Below the pieces are notes generated by a model. It had not been told where the DNA came from. It ran no database searches and was given only the letters and a program-made list of their open reading frames with translations. A DNA stretch of 60,429 nucleotides, from assembly GCA_018001935.1 (NCBI GenBank), contig JAGNHB010000035.1, forward strand, positions 1 to 60,429, read 5' to 3'. This DNA is from Acidobacteriota bacterium. Its GTDB lineage: Bacteria > Acidobacteriota > JAAYUB01. This document shows, in pieces, positions 43,701-55,700 of this stretch. How positions within the stretch are numbered: position 1 is the first letter of the stretch; each line of letters starts with the position of its first letter. The position numbers and the translations under genes were made by a program.

Positions 43701-46700
43701 CCGGCAAGACGGTTCGCTCCGACGCCCAGGGCGAGTACGTCCTCCCCGCCGTCCCCGGCCCCGTGGAACTCCGGGTGCAGCGCGACGGTTACCTGGACGC
43801 CTGCCGTTTCGCGCAGGCCGCCGACGGCACCGGCACCGCCGTGCTGGATGCCCGGCTGACTCCCGTCGACCCGAAGACCACGCCGGTCTCCGCGGGCGGC
43901 GGCGCCGCCGTCGACTCCACCCGGGCCCTGACCCTCCAGGTCCCGGCCGGCGCCCTGGCCGTGCAAACCGACCTGCGCCTCACGGCGGTGGCCCCTCAAG
44001 GTCTCCCCCAGGTCCTCCCCACCGGCTGGACCCCCTGGGTCGCCCTGGACCTCGCGCCCGCCACGGTGGCCTTTGCGCTGCCCGCCCGCCTGGAGACGGC
44101 GTGGGGGGGCGCCCCGCCCGACGGCCGCCCGTGGGCCTGGCTCCGCTTCGACCCCGCCCAGCGCCGCTGGGTTCGCCGCGAGGCCCCGAACGCATCCTTG
44201 GGTGAAACGGCCTGGGCTGTGGACGTCCACCTCGGCGGTTCCTACGTCCTGGCGGTGGCCGACCCGGCCCCCCTGACCCCGGCCGTGCCGGCCGTGGGCG
44301 AGGCGCTGCTTCCCGGTGACCCGCCGGGACCCGCCGCCGCCCTGACCGCCGAGGGCGAAGTGCTCCCCGCGGCCCTGGCTGCCGGGACGGGGATGGTGGC
44401 GCTGGCCGACCTCCGGGTGACTTCCGCGGCGCCGGTCGCCTCGGGGACCGCCGTCACCGCCGCCTTCCGCAACACGTGGCGGCTCAGCGGCGGGGGAGAC
44501 GTGGAAGGGCGCGCCTACGCGCAGGACCTTCTCCTCTTCCGAGGCCCCGGCGCCCCGGACGGCGGCCTGCGGGCCACGTTCCCCGTGCGCCCCGTGGAGG
44601 AGTTCGACCCCGTGGACCTCCTCTCCGGCCGCGTCACCGTGGACGTTCTTCCCGAGCGCTCCCGCCGGGTCGGAACCATCCTTCAGGACCCCGCCACCAC
44701 CCTGGAGAACGACCGGGGCGACCGGGTCACCCTGGGCGGGGCCGGACTTCCCGCCGGCGTGTGGGTGGACTTCCGCGCCCTGGCGTCCTGGGAACTTCCC
44801 GATTCCGGGAGCGACGACCTGGACGTCCTCGGCGGCTTCCGCCTGGCGAGTTTGGCCCCGTTGCCCGACGGCACCGCCGTGGCGGTGGTCTGCCCCGTGC
44901 CCGCGGGGGAGGCCCTGGCCTTCTACCGGCTTCTTCGCGGCCCTTCGTTCGGCGGTGAGGGTTCGACCGGCGTGTCCGGCGGCACCGCCGTCTTCCTGGT
45001 TTACGCCTGTCCGGCCGTACGGCAGGGCGACACGGTGGTCAGCCTGCCGACCCTCTCGGACAACAGCCCCGCCCCCGGCCTCGCCCGCGGCGGCGACTTC
45101 GTCCTCTGCCGCCTGGCGCACGAGCCCGTCTTTGCCGAGGGAACGGTGGACCTCGGGGGCGCCCACCCCGCCGGGGTCCGGGTGACGTCCTCCACCTGCC
45201 CCGTGGTGTCGGACCTGGACGCCGCCAACCGGTACTTCCTCCAGACCTTCCCCGCCGACGAAGGAACGGTGCGCCTCCGGGGCGCCGACGACGCGGCCGG
45301 TTATGCCGGCGAAGCCGACGCCCTCTGGCCGGGGACGATCCGCGTCACCCGCGACCTGGCGCTGGCGCCCGTGGTGCCCGTCGTGGTCGCCACCTGGCCG
45401 GGTCCCCTCGCCACGGGCCTCTCCGGCGTCACCGAGGCCCTCTTCCGCTTCGACGCTCCCCTGTACCCGACCACCGTGAGCGACGCCGACGCCGGGGTCA
45501 CCGTCGACGGCGCCCCAATCGCCGCGGCGGTCCGCGTCTCCCTGCGCAACGCCGGCCGCGACCTCGTGGTGACCCCCGCCGCGGGCTTCCCCGCCGGCTC
45601 GGTCTGCGAGGTCCGGGTGGGGCCCGCCGTGTCCAACCGGTACGGGCGGCCCATGGCGGCCCCCGCCGTCCTTCACTTCGAGACGGCCCCCGCCAGCACC
45701 GTTCCCGTCGGGATCCCCGGCCTCGCCGTCTCCGTCGACGTGACGGGCGCCACCCTCACGTTGACCTCCCCCGGCTGCCCCATCCCCCCGGGCGGGAAGC
45801 TCAAGGTGGTCAACCTGACCACCGGCGAGACCCGCATCCTCACGGCCTGCCCGGGCGGCGGCGCTTTCTCGCTGACGGTCGGCGGCACCCCCTGGGACGA
45901 TATCCGAATCCTGGTGGAGGACGCCTTCGGTGCCGTGACGACCGTGCCGCTCCCGGTGATGACCGACGCCGACGGCGGCCACTTCGTCGGACCCGCCGGC
46001 GGGGTCGTAACGGGTGCCGGCGGCGTCCGCCTCGAGATCCCCGCGGGCGCCCTCCCCGTCCGCGCCCGCATCAAGGCGATCCTGGAAGGCCCGGATGCTC
46101 CTCATGAGCCTCTGCCGGACGGTTTTCCATTCTGGGGGAAGCTCTCCGTGGAAAGCACATACCGGCAGCAGACGTCAAAGGAGATCCGGGTTTCCTGGCC
46201 GGCGCCCTCCGGCATGGCGGAAGATACCAGCCTCATATACCTGAGAACCATCGAGTTGGACAGTGGGCCAACCTACTCAATTCAGGGGTTGGCAAGGATG
46301 CAAGGCGGAACTGTTTTCCACCTGACCAATCAGGATCTGGACAGCGCCATGACCGCGAATAATGCCGGGAGTGTCTGCAAGGTGCTTCCTTCTTCTTTCC
46401 ACCCGGGCTTTTGCGGTACTTTTGAACTTTTCACCACCATCGCATACTGCGGTTTTGTTCCAAACAGCACGGCCTTGATCACCGGTACTGTGAAAAAACC
46501 ACGGTGGGATGCCCAATTGATTGCGGAGATCCAGGATCCAGTGCCGAATGCCTTGGTTGCCGCCGGCACGAATGTATATGGAAACCAGATTGTCACACAG
46601 ACGAACCTGCTGGGCGAATATGGTTTGATTTTGCTAAATCCTCCCAACCCCGTATCGGCGATCGAGATCAGCGCGCTCGAACCCGCAACGGGTATGCGAG

Positions 46701-49700
46701 CCCACACCTGGGCGGTTGAAATCGAGGGATATTTCCCGCCTTGGCTGTATAACTTTGGCACATGTTTGTTTGTCGGCAACTTGGTGATCGGGGACCTTTC
46801 TCTGCCGGAAACGCCGGTAACGATCCAGCCCATCCGCGGGGAGATCGGGGTTCAGAATGCGGATATCTTTACCCGAGACGAGTTGGCAACCCTGGAATTG
46901 AATGTGGAGCGGGTATTGAATCCGGTTTCGGGAAAGAAATTTCGTTTCAAGACCATCGTTTCACCACTCGATGCCGAGATGGAAGTCTTTTTGGACGGGG
47001 GTCCGATGGTCTTCCTTCCTCCCGGAGAGAATTCGACGACCCTCTACACGGTGCCTTTAGATACCCAGGAACTATTTTCAGGTTCCCATGAACTGACTAT
47101 TGTGGCAAGGAAAGGGAATGGCACGCCTGTTTCGGAGAGCTTTCACTTTGTCGTGTTCGATGACATCCTGGATGTTCCTCCTCCGGTACCCGGAGAATCC
47201 CCGATTGTACTATCGACAATTCCGGAAAAAGGATCCTCGGATACCTCCTGCCTGATTCATCCCACAGTCTTGTTTTCTGAGCCTGTTCTTCTCCCGGCGG
47301 GAGACTCGTTTTTACAATTAAAGAAAATGAGTCCTGGAGGTGACGAAGAAAGCGTCCCCTGTGCCCTTTACCCGGGTGGGACATTCCAACTGCCGGGAAG
47401 TAGCGAAATCTATCATACCCGGATTGTGATGGCGCCCAAGTCCGTTGATCCGGAACATCCTTGCCAATTGGATCCTGGGACCCGGTACGCCATTCGATGG
47501 GAGAACATCCCGCCAGGCATCGTGGACACGGATGGAAGCTCTCTTGTCCTTGACGAATCGGAATTGACCCGATTCGATACATTCACTCCCCAGGGCTTGT
47601 GCGACCAACAAAGTTATCTTCGTCCTCACCAGGCGATATGCAAGGTGGGACAATACGTTTTCCTGTTGCGTGAGGGTAACCAGCCTGGTTTGCCCATGCA
47701 ACGCTCGGCCCTGCAGATATGGGATTACAAGGATATCGGGGCTCCCCGGAAACTTGCGGAGATCGCTATCCCTTTGAACGCCATGGATTTTGATGTCCAG
47801 CCCATCTACAACGGTTTCAGGGCGATTGTGGTTTGCGCGGCTGGGGGGACATTCCCGCTCAATTCGGTTCTATTGATTTACGATCTTGTCGATGCCAATA
47901 GCCTCTCAATAACCTGGGACGAAGCGTTCGTATACGATGGGGCCCGGTCGTCCTGCACCGGCGCGGTCACATTGGCCTTCCCGGGGACTGGAGGCACGCC
48001 GCTCCGGGTTCGGCGCGTCGAGAACATGGTGTACGTGGCTGTGGCTGGTTTGGGCGTGCGCAGTTTTGTGCTTTCCCAAGCGGTCGAACTGTTCCTCTTG
48101 AGTCAATTGATCAAGGACATAGCCAGTGCCGAGGAGAGCCCGATATCGGGTATCGATCTTTCCCCGATGGGGTTGGCGCTTCTGCCCCAATACGGCTTCT
48201 GTTGGGAGTTGGGAGGTGTCAAGAGCACCCAGGGCCAATGTTTCGATCTCGACGTAATGGACTGGCCCGCTTCTTATGCGGGGAACGCTCTTCCGAGACA
48301 GGTCCGTTTGGTGGGAGTTGCCGACGGCACGTTCACGGCACCCAAATCAGTGGGGAGCAGCACTCTCCTTTCTGGAAGAATCACCCTCTACGAAGACCCT
48401 TCGGAATCCGTACCGGGAACATCTCTCCTCGATGACCTTCACCTTGCGGTCGATAATGTCCTGTCAATCCGCCAAGTTCTTGTACTTCCCGAGGTCACTT
48501 ATTATTCCCCTTCAGGCAGCATGGGTTTTTCTCCTCTGTTGCTGGCCACTGGCATTCGTCCTGACGGAGGCTCTTCACTGATGGTATATGGTCTGAGCGC
48601 CTCGGCGGGTGGACTCTCGGTTGGTCTTCTTGGGAGGAAGGACTTCTCTCCTTCGGAGGGGCCTCTGGTTCTCGGGCGTGCAGGAGAAGGGGCTATGCTG
48701 TCTGGAAGCGGCAAGCTGTACCGATTGCTGCTCGACGATTTTCGTAAGGATTTCACACAGCGTATCCTTGTGGCCAATGCTGAAGCTGTTCGGTTTGTGT
48801 GTGACGATCAGGTTGTCTATCTAGCCTTTGAGGGAACCGCTCCGGGCGGGACGCCCTCGGGAGGGCAATCTGCGCCAACCGTATCTGGATCCCGGATTAT
48901 TGTCATGGATGCGGTACTTCAGATGATGGGGGTGTTGCGGAATCTCTACGATGATCGGACGGGGGCCCTCGTACAGCAATACGACAATGTGCTTCCGGTC
49001 ATTCACAACTATGTGCCGGGTTCATCCGAGGTGACGAGTCTGCGCATCCCGGCGGGTGTCCTGTCTCATTACCTGGTCCTGCCGCCGGACCTGCTGGGAA
49101 GCCCCCTGGATGGCGACGGAAGCCGCCTGAATGAAACCGTCGAGGTTCTTTCAGGTTCCGAGACCATGACCTTCGAACGCCATGAAAACGGGGATGGCCG
49201 AATTCGTCGCGTGAAAACCACGCAGATCGACCTCTCGCTGGGAAGCCAGGACGACGACATGCCCCCGGGGTGTAATGGCGTGGCCCGCCGCCGAGAACCT
49301 CCCCGGGCTACGGCACGGGCGAAAATGCGGCTTCCCGGGGGAATGACCTTGTCTTCTTCTTCCGAGGAGACCACCCTGCTTGAACTCATCCGCCTTCACT
49401 CTCCCGTTGTGAACATCGTCAAGGAAGCGGTACCTCAAGGATTCTTCAAAGGTCAGGACGAGGCGGAAAGCTGTCCGAAACTTGAGCGGATCGGGTTTTT
49501 CGCCAACTTCAACGTGCGAGTGAAAACCCTGCGGATTTTAGACCAGAACGGGTTGAACTTGTCCCTCCGACAAAGCTGGGACCTTAGTCAGTTTGTTCCC
49601 ACCTACAAGAATTATTACATCGAAAAGCAGGAAATCCTTGAATACTTGGCCGAACTCCCGGTAGGTAGGTACGTTTTTGCCTTTGATGTCGAGGCATTGG

Positions 49701-52700
49701 ATTTCCCCTCTCCTGGCAACCCCGGGCAATACGTAGTGGACGTGATCTACGGAAACCTCTTCGTGGGTTGGGATTCTCACCGGTCCCAGGACGCGGAGAA
49801 AGTCTACTGGAAAAGCGTCGATCTCCGCGAGGGGCACCGTATCGAGTCTGCCACCGACTTGGGTTTCGAGGATCGAGGCCTGTCGCTGCAGTTCACACGA
49901 ACGTGGTACAGCGGTGGGCAGCACCCCCGCTACGGCATCCTGGGGGATGGTTGGGGGCACTCTCTCGATATCTCGCTCCAGAGAGACGAGTGCGGCGATC
50001 TCCTGGTCAACGGCGGGGACGCCGCGGGGTTGCGCTTCCGAAAGGTTGGCACGGTCTGGATGCCCCAACGGGGTGACTGCGCCACCCTGTTTGAGGACGA
50101 TGACGACTACACCCTGATCACCAAGCAGGGATTGAAATACCGGTTCGAAAATTATCTGGGAAAGGCCAACCCTTGGGAATGGCGTCTGAAGAGCCAGACG
50201 GACCCTGACGGCAACCAGTTGAGCTGGGTTTACGAGCCGTCTTTCCCGCGGCAGATTCGGGAGATTCATCACACGTCCGGAAACCGGATGGTTTTCGAAT
50301 ATGAATGCCGTGCCCTGGGCCGGCGGATAAAGCGGGTTCTCCTCCTGGATCCCGAAGGTCGGGAAGGCAATAGGGCCGAATACGATTACGGCCTCTGCGG
50401 AACCCTTGATCGGGTGACTGTTGGGCCGCCTCCAGGCAAGGCTGGAACGCCGAAGGTCATCGATTATATTTACACCGTGCCCGCGTCACCGCAACCGGTC
50501 GATGACATCCATCTTCTCAGCCGGGTTCTGGGGCCCAACCCGGGGAACGTGGCGGAAACGTACTATCAGGAAGAGCCCCCCGCTGCCGATCAACCTGGAC
50601 GTCGCATCTTCCGGGTGGTTTCCGTCCGGGATGGGGACCAGCCATCTCCAACCGAATTCCAGTACGCTCCGGGCAAGACCACCGTCAAGGATCCCAAGGG
50701 TTTTCTGACGGAATATCGATTCGACAACCGGGGCAGCTTGGTGACCACCATCCGCCTCAGCGACAATGCCATCACTGCATATGAGTGGTACGCCTTCGAT
50801 TCAGCCGGGCACCCCGTAATGAACAAGAAGTCGGAAACCCGGCCCGATGGCTCCCGAAGCGACTATCAGTACGATAACCGCGGTAATGTCATTCAGCAGG
50901 TTGAAAATCCCACTGAAGGGGACGTGACTGCCGTCTGGACATGGGAATGGGACCCGGTCTACAACAGAAAGGTATACGAAAAATCGCCTCTTGGGATCGA
51001 ACGTCGATGGGAGCTGGATGCCAGGGGGCACGTCGTCCGGGATACCGAGTCGGCGATGGTAGGGGACACCAGGGAGACCCATGAAACGATTTACGAGTAT
51101 GATCAGGGGAATCTGATCTCAAGCACGGACACGCTGGGAAGAAAAACGAAGTATGCGGGGTACGACGTTCACGGCCGGGCCGCCGTTGAAATCGATCCCT
51201 TGGGCCGGGTGGAGGAGAAAACGTGGAGCCACTGGGGAGAGCTCCTGGTCGAAAAAGGCCCCACGGGGGCCATCAAGCGAACGTCGTACGACGGGATGCA
51301 CCGGCCGGTTGAAATCCAGGTTGGGAATGGACTGACAGGCGAGCTTGCGGTCTCGATGGTAGAATCCCTCTCCTACCACCCCGGCGGACAGATCTGCCTC
51401 CGCCGTCAGACGGACGGGAACGGGCTCGGGGTCCTCGAAGAGCGTATACATCTTGATGCTTTGAGTCGGGTGGCCCGAAAGGAGACTTCCTTCTCTCCTT
51501 CATGGCACGGAGGGGGGGCTTGGTTCGAGACCTTCGGTTACGACCTCAACGGGAACCTTGAACGGCATGTCGATCCTTCCGGAAAAGTTCATCTGCGGAC
51601 ATTCAACGCGCAAAACCTCGAACTCACGCACGACGTTGACGGGAAAAGAGTTTCCGTCAACGAGTACGACGTTCGCGGGCGGAAGACCTTGGAACGAGAC
51701 GAATATGGTCGCCGGACGATTTACGTCTATGACGGTTTCGGTCGGAAAAGTTGGGAGGTCGGGAGTGCACCAGGACCGAATGATGCCCTTCCGTTCCCGG
51801 TGGCGGGGGCCCCTCCGGCAGCGGAGAACCGCTTCGCCTCAGGGAAAGGATTCAATCTGGAGGGGTGGGTTCTGTGGGAAACGGATGAGACCGGCGCGAA
51901 GACCATCCATGAATACGATGGCTTCGGTCGCCGTACGCGGACCATCGACCCATTAGGTAACAGTGCAACTTGGAAATTTGACAGGAAAGGCAACCCTATC
52001 GAGGAGAGAGATGAAGTTCGGGGCTTGGTCACGAGCTTTACCTATGACGCACTTGATCGACCGAAATCCAAGGTGGTATCCGCATCGGGGCGCGCGGTCG
52101 GCGAAAGTTCCGGTGGTTTTATCTACAGATGGACTTATGCTTACCTCGATTTGCCGGGCGGAGGGTTCAAGACGCTTGAAACAGAAGCGTCTACGGGGAC
52201 GACACGCGAGACGCTTACCGATGGTCTGGGCAAAGTTTGCTTGGAAGCGATGCAGGACACCCAGGGATCCCGGATTGAAAAATCCACCCGATGGAATGCT
52301 TTTGGTGGTGTTGTAGAAGAGAAGGATGCCGAGGGGAGAATCCGGACGTGGTTGCGCACCCCACAGGGATTTGCCGTACGCGAGACCGATGCTTCGGGGT
52401 TTCGTCTGGAAAAGGCCTTCAACCCTGACGGCACGGTCCGGGAGCAGCGGGCAGAACAATCCAAAACGCCGGAACGATGGATATCCCGTCGTTTCACTTA
52501 TGATGCCTTGGGACGGAAGAAGACCGAAGAGTTGCTTCGAGAGGTGAGCGGGAGCAGTGCCTGGTCTCAGGAGCATTTCTTCGAGTATGCGGAGTTTTCG
52601 TCACTGGATGATCCCGCCGCGGTCATTTCCGACGGGACCACTGGGGTGTGGTGGAAGGATACGGATGTCCTGGGGCGTACAACCTTCCACTTCGAGGATG

Positions 52701-55700
52701 GATCCGGGCGGGATGTCCTGGTTCTGCATCCGGAGAACACGTTCTGCCATGAATGCTGGGAAGAGTACCGGCAGGAACGTTTCGGTTACGACGGTGAAGG
52801 CCGAGAGGTCTACCACCGGCGGAAGGACGGCTGGGTCGACCGTACCCGCTACGACGGTCTGGGGCGGTTGACGGAGTTCCAGGAGGCCGTTGAGGCGGAG
52901 GACGACTCACCGAAGCGCCAGACCGAGGCCGAGCGGTCACGTTTTTCCGGAAATGCCGGAAAACCGCAACGTGTGGAGTATGCCGACCCCATGAATGCGC
53001 GAACCGAATACGACCGGGCCGGCAACGCCACCCGGGTGCTCCTCGACCCACTGGGGAGGGAAGTGCTGCGTAATCGTCTGGCGGTTCGAGTCAGCCATGC
53101 GGACGGTGGCCCTTGGGTGGGTGATGTTCGCATGGCACGGCGCGAGTACGACCAGTCCAACCGGGTGGTTCTCGAAGTGGATGCCGATGGACGTGCGACG
53201 AGAAACACCTATGACGGCTTCGGGCGATTGGTCAAACAGGAAGACGGCTTGAAGGAGGTTTCCGACGGGAGCGTTGAGGAAACAGGGGCTTATTGTCTGC
53301 GTGCGTACACCTACGACCGGGTGGGAAACCGCCTGACCGAGACGGATTGCGGGATGTCGGGTTCTCCACGCTGGGTCTACGGTTACAACGAGCGCAACGA
53401 GAGGGTGTCCACCACCGATGCCCTGGGTAATATGACTTCTGCCAGCTATGACGGGTTGGGACAGGAGGTGCTTCGCAGGAGCCCGTTGGGGCGAGAAACC
53501 CGTTTCGAGTACGACGAGAAGGGCGACTTGGTCAAGGTGACGCTGGATGCTGGTGGCCCGACAGCCGGGACCTGGACTTTCGAGCGCGATGCCGCCGGGA
53601 GACTTCTGCGGCGCATCGATCCCGAAAACCGATTCCTGGAGCAGGAGTGGGACCCTTGGGACCGCCTGGTTCTAAAACGATTTCAGGATGGCGCCAGTCA
53701 GACCTCGGAGTGGAATTACGCCTACGATGCCCTCGGGAACTTGGTTCGCGCCCTCGACCCTGAAGGGGTGGAAGAGAAACGTACCTTCGACAAGTGGGGG
53801 AGGCTCAAGGCCGTAGAACTTCCGGAGGCGGTCCTCGCCTCCTTGGGGCCGGTCCAGGGGGTTCCGGTCGCGCTCTCTCCGGGGCGGTCGGCTGGGGAGA
53901 TCCCCGATGTCCCTGTTCGAACGGACTACGCTTACGATCAAAATGATAATGTACTGGAAATCAAGGAGGAAAAACTCTGCCGCGCCGATGCCTCCGGATA
54001 TGGCGCGGGGCAGGTGATCGGGGATTGGGGGACGTGGAAGCGGGTGCGGTTCACATCCTTCTTTGCCTATGACGGTCTCCAGCGGCTGGAGAGCCGTCGG
54101 GAGGGTTACGGAGGGGCCCGGACAGGTTTTGCCCACGACCGGTCGGGCAACCGGGCGGGAATTGGGTATCCCGGAGAAGACTGGACGGCGAACTGGCAAC
54201 CTTCGGTGTCCTACACTCGAAACGCAGCCGGGCGCCTGACGGACATCAGCCGTCGGCAATCGCCAGAGGGAAGCCCTTGGGAAGCACACTACGATTATTA
54301 TCCTCAGGGCTGGCTCAAGACGGTCGTCTATCCCAACGGGGTTCGGACGGAGATCGCCTACGACCCGGTAGGGAGAATCACGTCTATCGACACGACGCGG
54401 ACCACTGACGGGTTGAAGGTGAGCCGCTTCGAGTACGACTACGACGCGGATGGCAACAAGACGGCGATGCGGGAGTGGAACGCGGTGCCGGCGTGCCGGT
54501 CGGCGGGATGGGACGCCGCGCCGCAGACGACCGCCTACACGTACGACGGGCAGGGGCGGCTGACGGGGGTGGACTACCCGGACGGGCGGCACGCGGCCTA
54601 TACGTATGACGGGGCCGGGAACCGCCTGACGGAGGAGGAGACCGTCCCCGTGGCCGGGGGCGGGGTGCGCGTTGTGAAGCAGCGGAGCTTCGCCTGCGAC
54701 GGGCGGAACCGGTTGGTGACGGTGCGGGACGCGCTGACGCCGGGGCGGAGCGTCCGCTACGTCCACAACCGGCGCGGTGAGGTGGTGTCCCGGTTGACGG
54801 GCGAGTTGGACGGGTCGGGGGAAATCCTTCCCGGGACGGAGACAGGGCGGCTGTCCCTGACCTGGGACGCGGCGGGCCGTCTGCGCCGGGTGGTGAAGGA
54901 GACAGCGGGCGCGTTGCCGGTGACGCTGGCGGAGTATTCGTACGACGCGTCGGGGCGGCGGGTGTGGAAGGCGGGTCTGTCGCTGCCGGGCCCGCGGCGC
55001 TACGTGTGGGACGGGACGGAGTTGCTGGCGGAGTTGGAGGGTTTGGGGAGCGCGCCGGCGGTGCGGCGACTGCGGGTGTACGGGGAGGGCCTGGTGGCGG
55101 AGGAGACGGTGGGCGCGGGAGGCGCCAGCCGGTTCTGCCACGACGACGCGCGGGGCTCGGCGGTGAACCGGACGTCGGCGGCCGGGATCGTGGTGTCGGG
55201 GCGGCTGTACGACGCGTGGGGAAACTTCCGGCAACTGGAGGCCGGGGGGGTGTGCGAGGAGACGCCGGGGCTGGATCCGGGGGGGCTGTGGTCATGGGAG
55301 GCGTACCTGGCCGATTTGGCGGGGGCGTACGCGTCGGATGAAGACCGCACAGGCTTCGACGGAAGTGAACTCGAGCCCGAGAGCGGTCTTTACTACGCGG
55401 GGTCGCGGTATTACGAGCCGGAGACGGGCCGATTCCTGTCGACGGACCCGGAGCCGGGGACGGAGCGGATGCCGCTGACGCAGCACGGGTACCTGTACGG
55501 GGTGGACAACCCGGCGACGTATGGGGAGGAGGATGGCCGCCAGGAGTCCATGTTCGGGGGGGACGGAACGCTGCGGATGCGGGCGTTCCTGGGCCTGATG
55601 CGGGGGGACGCGTCGCACCTGGAAAAAGCGCTGAGGGACGTCGCGCAGAAACCGGAGACGATCGAGGGGCCGAAGGGGGCGATCCTTCGGAACCCCGGGG

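Noticed and set aside
42815..46105. Minus-strand frame of 1096 codons inside the RHS gene
   Set aside because: A shadow of the GC-rich stalk. It ends close to where the composition changes, which shows it depends on GC content rather than on coding.
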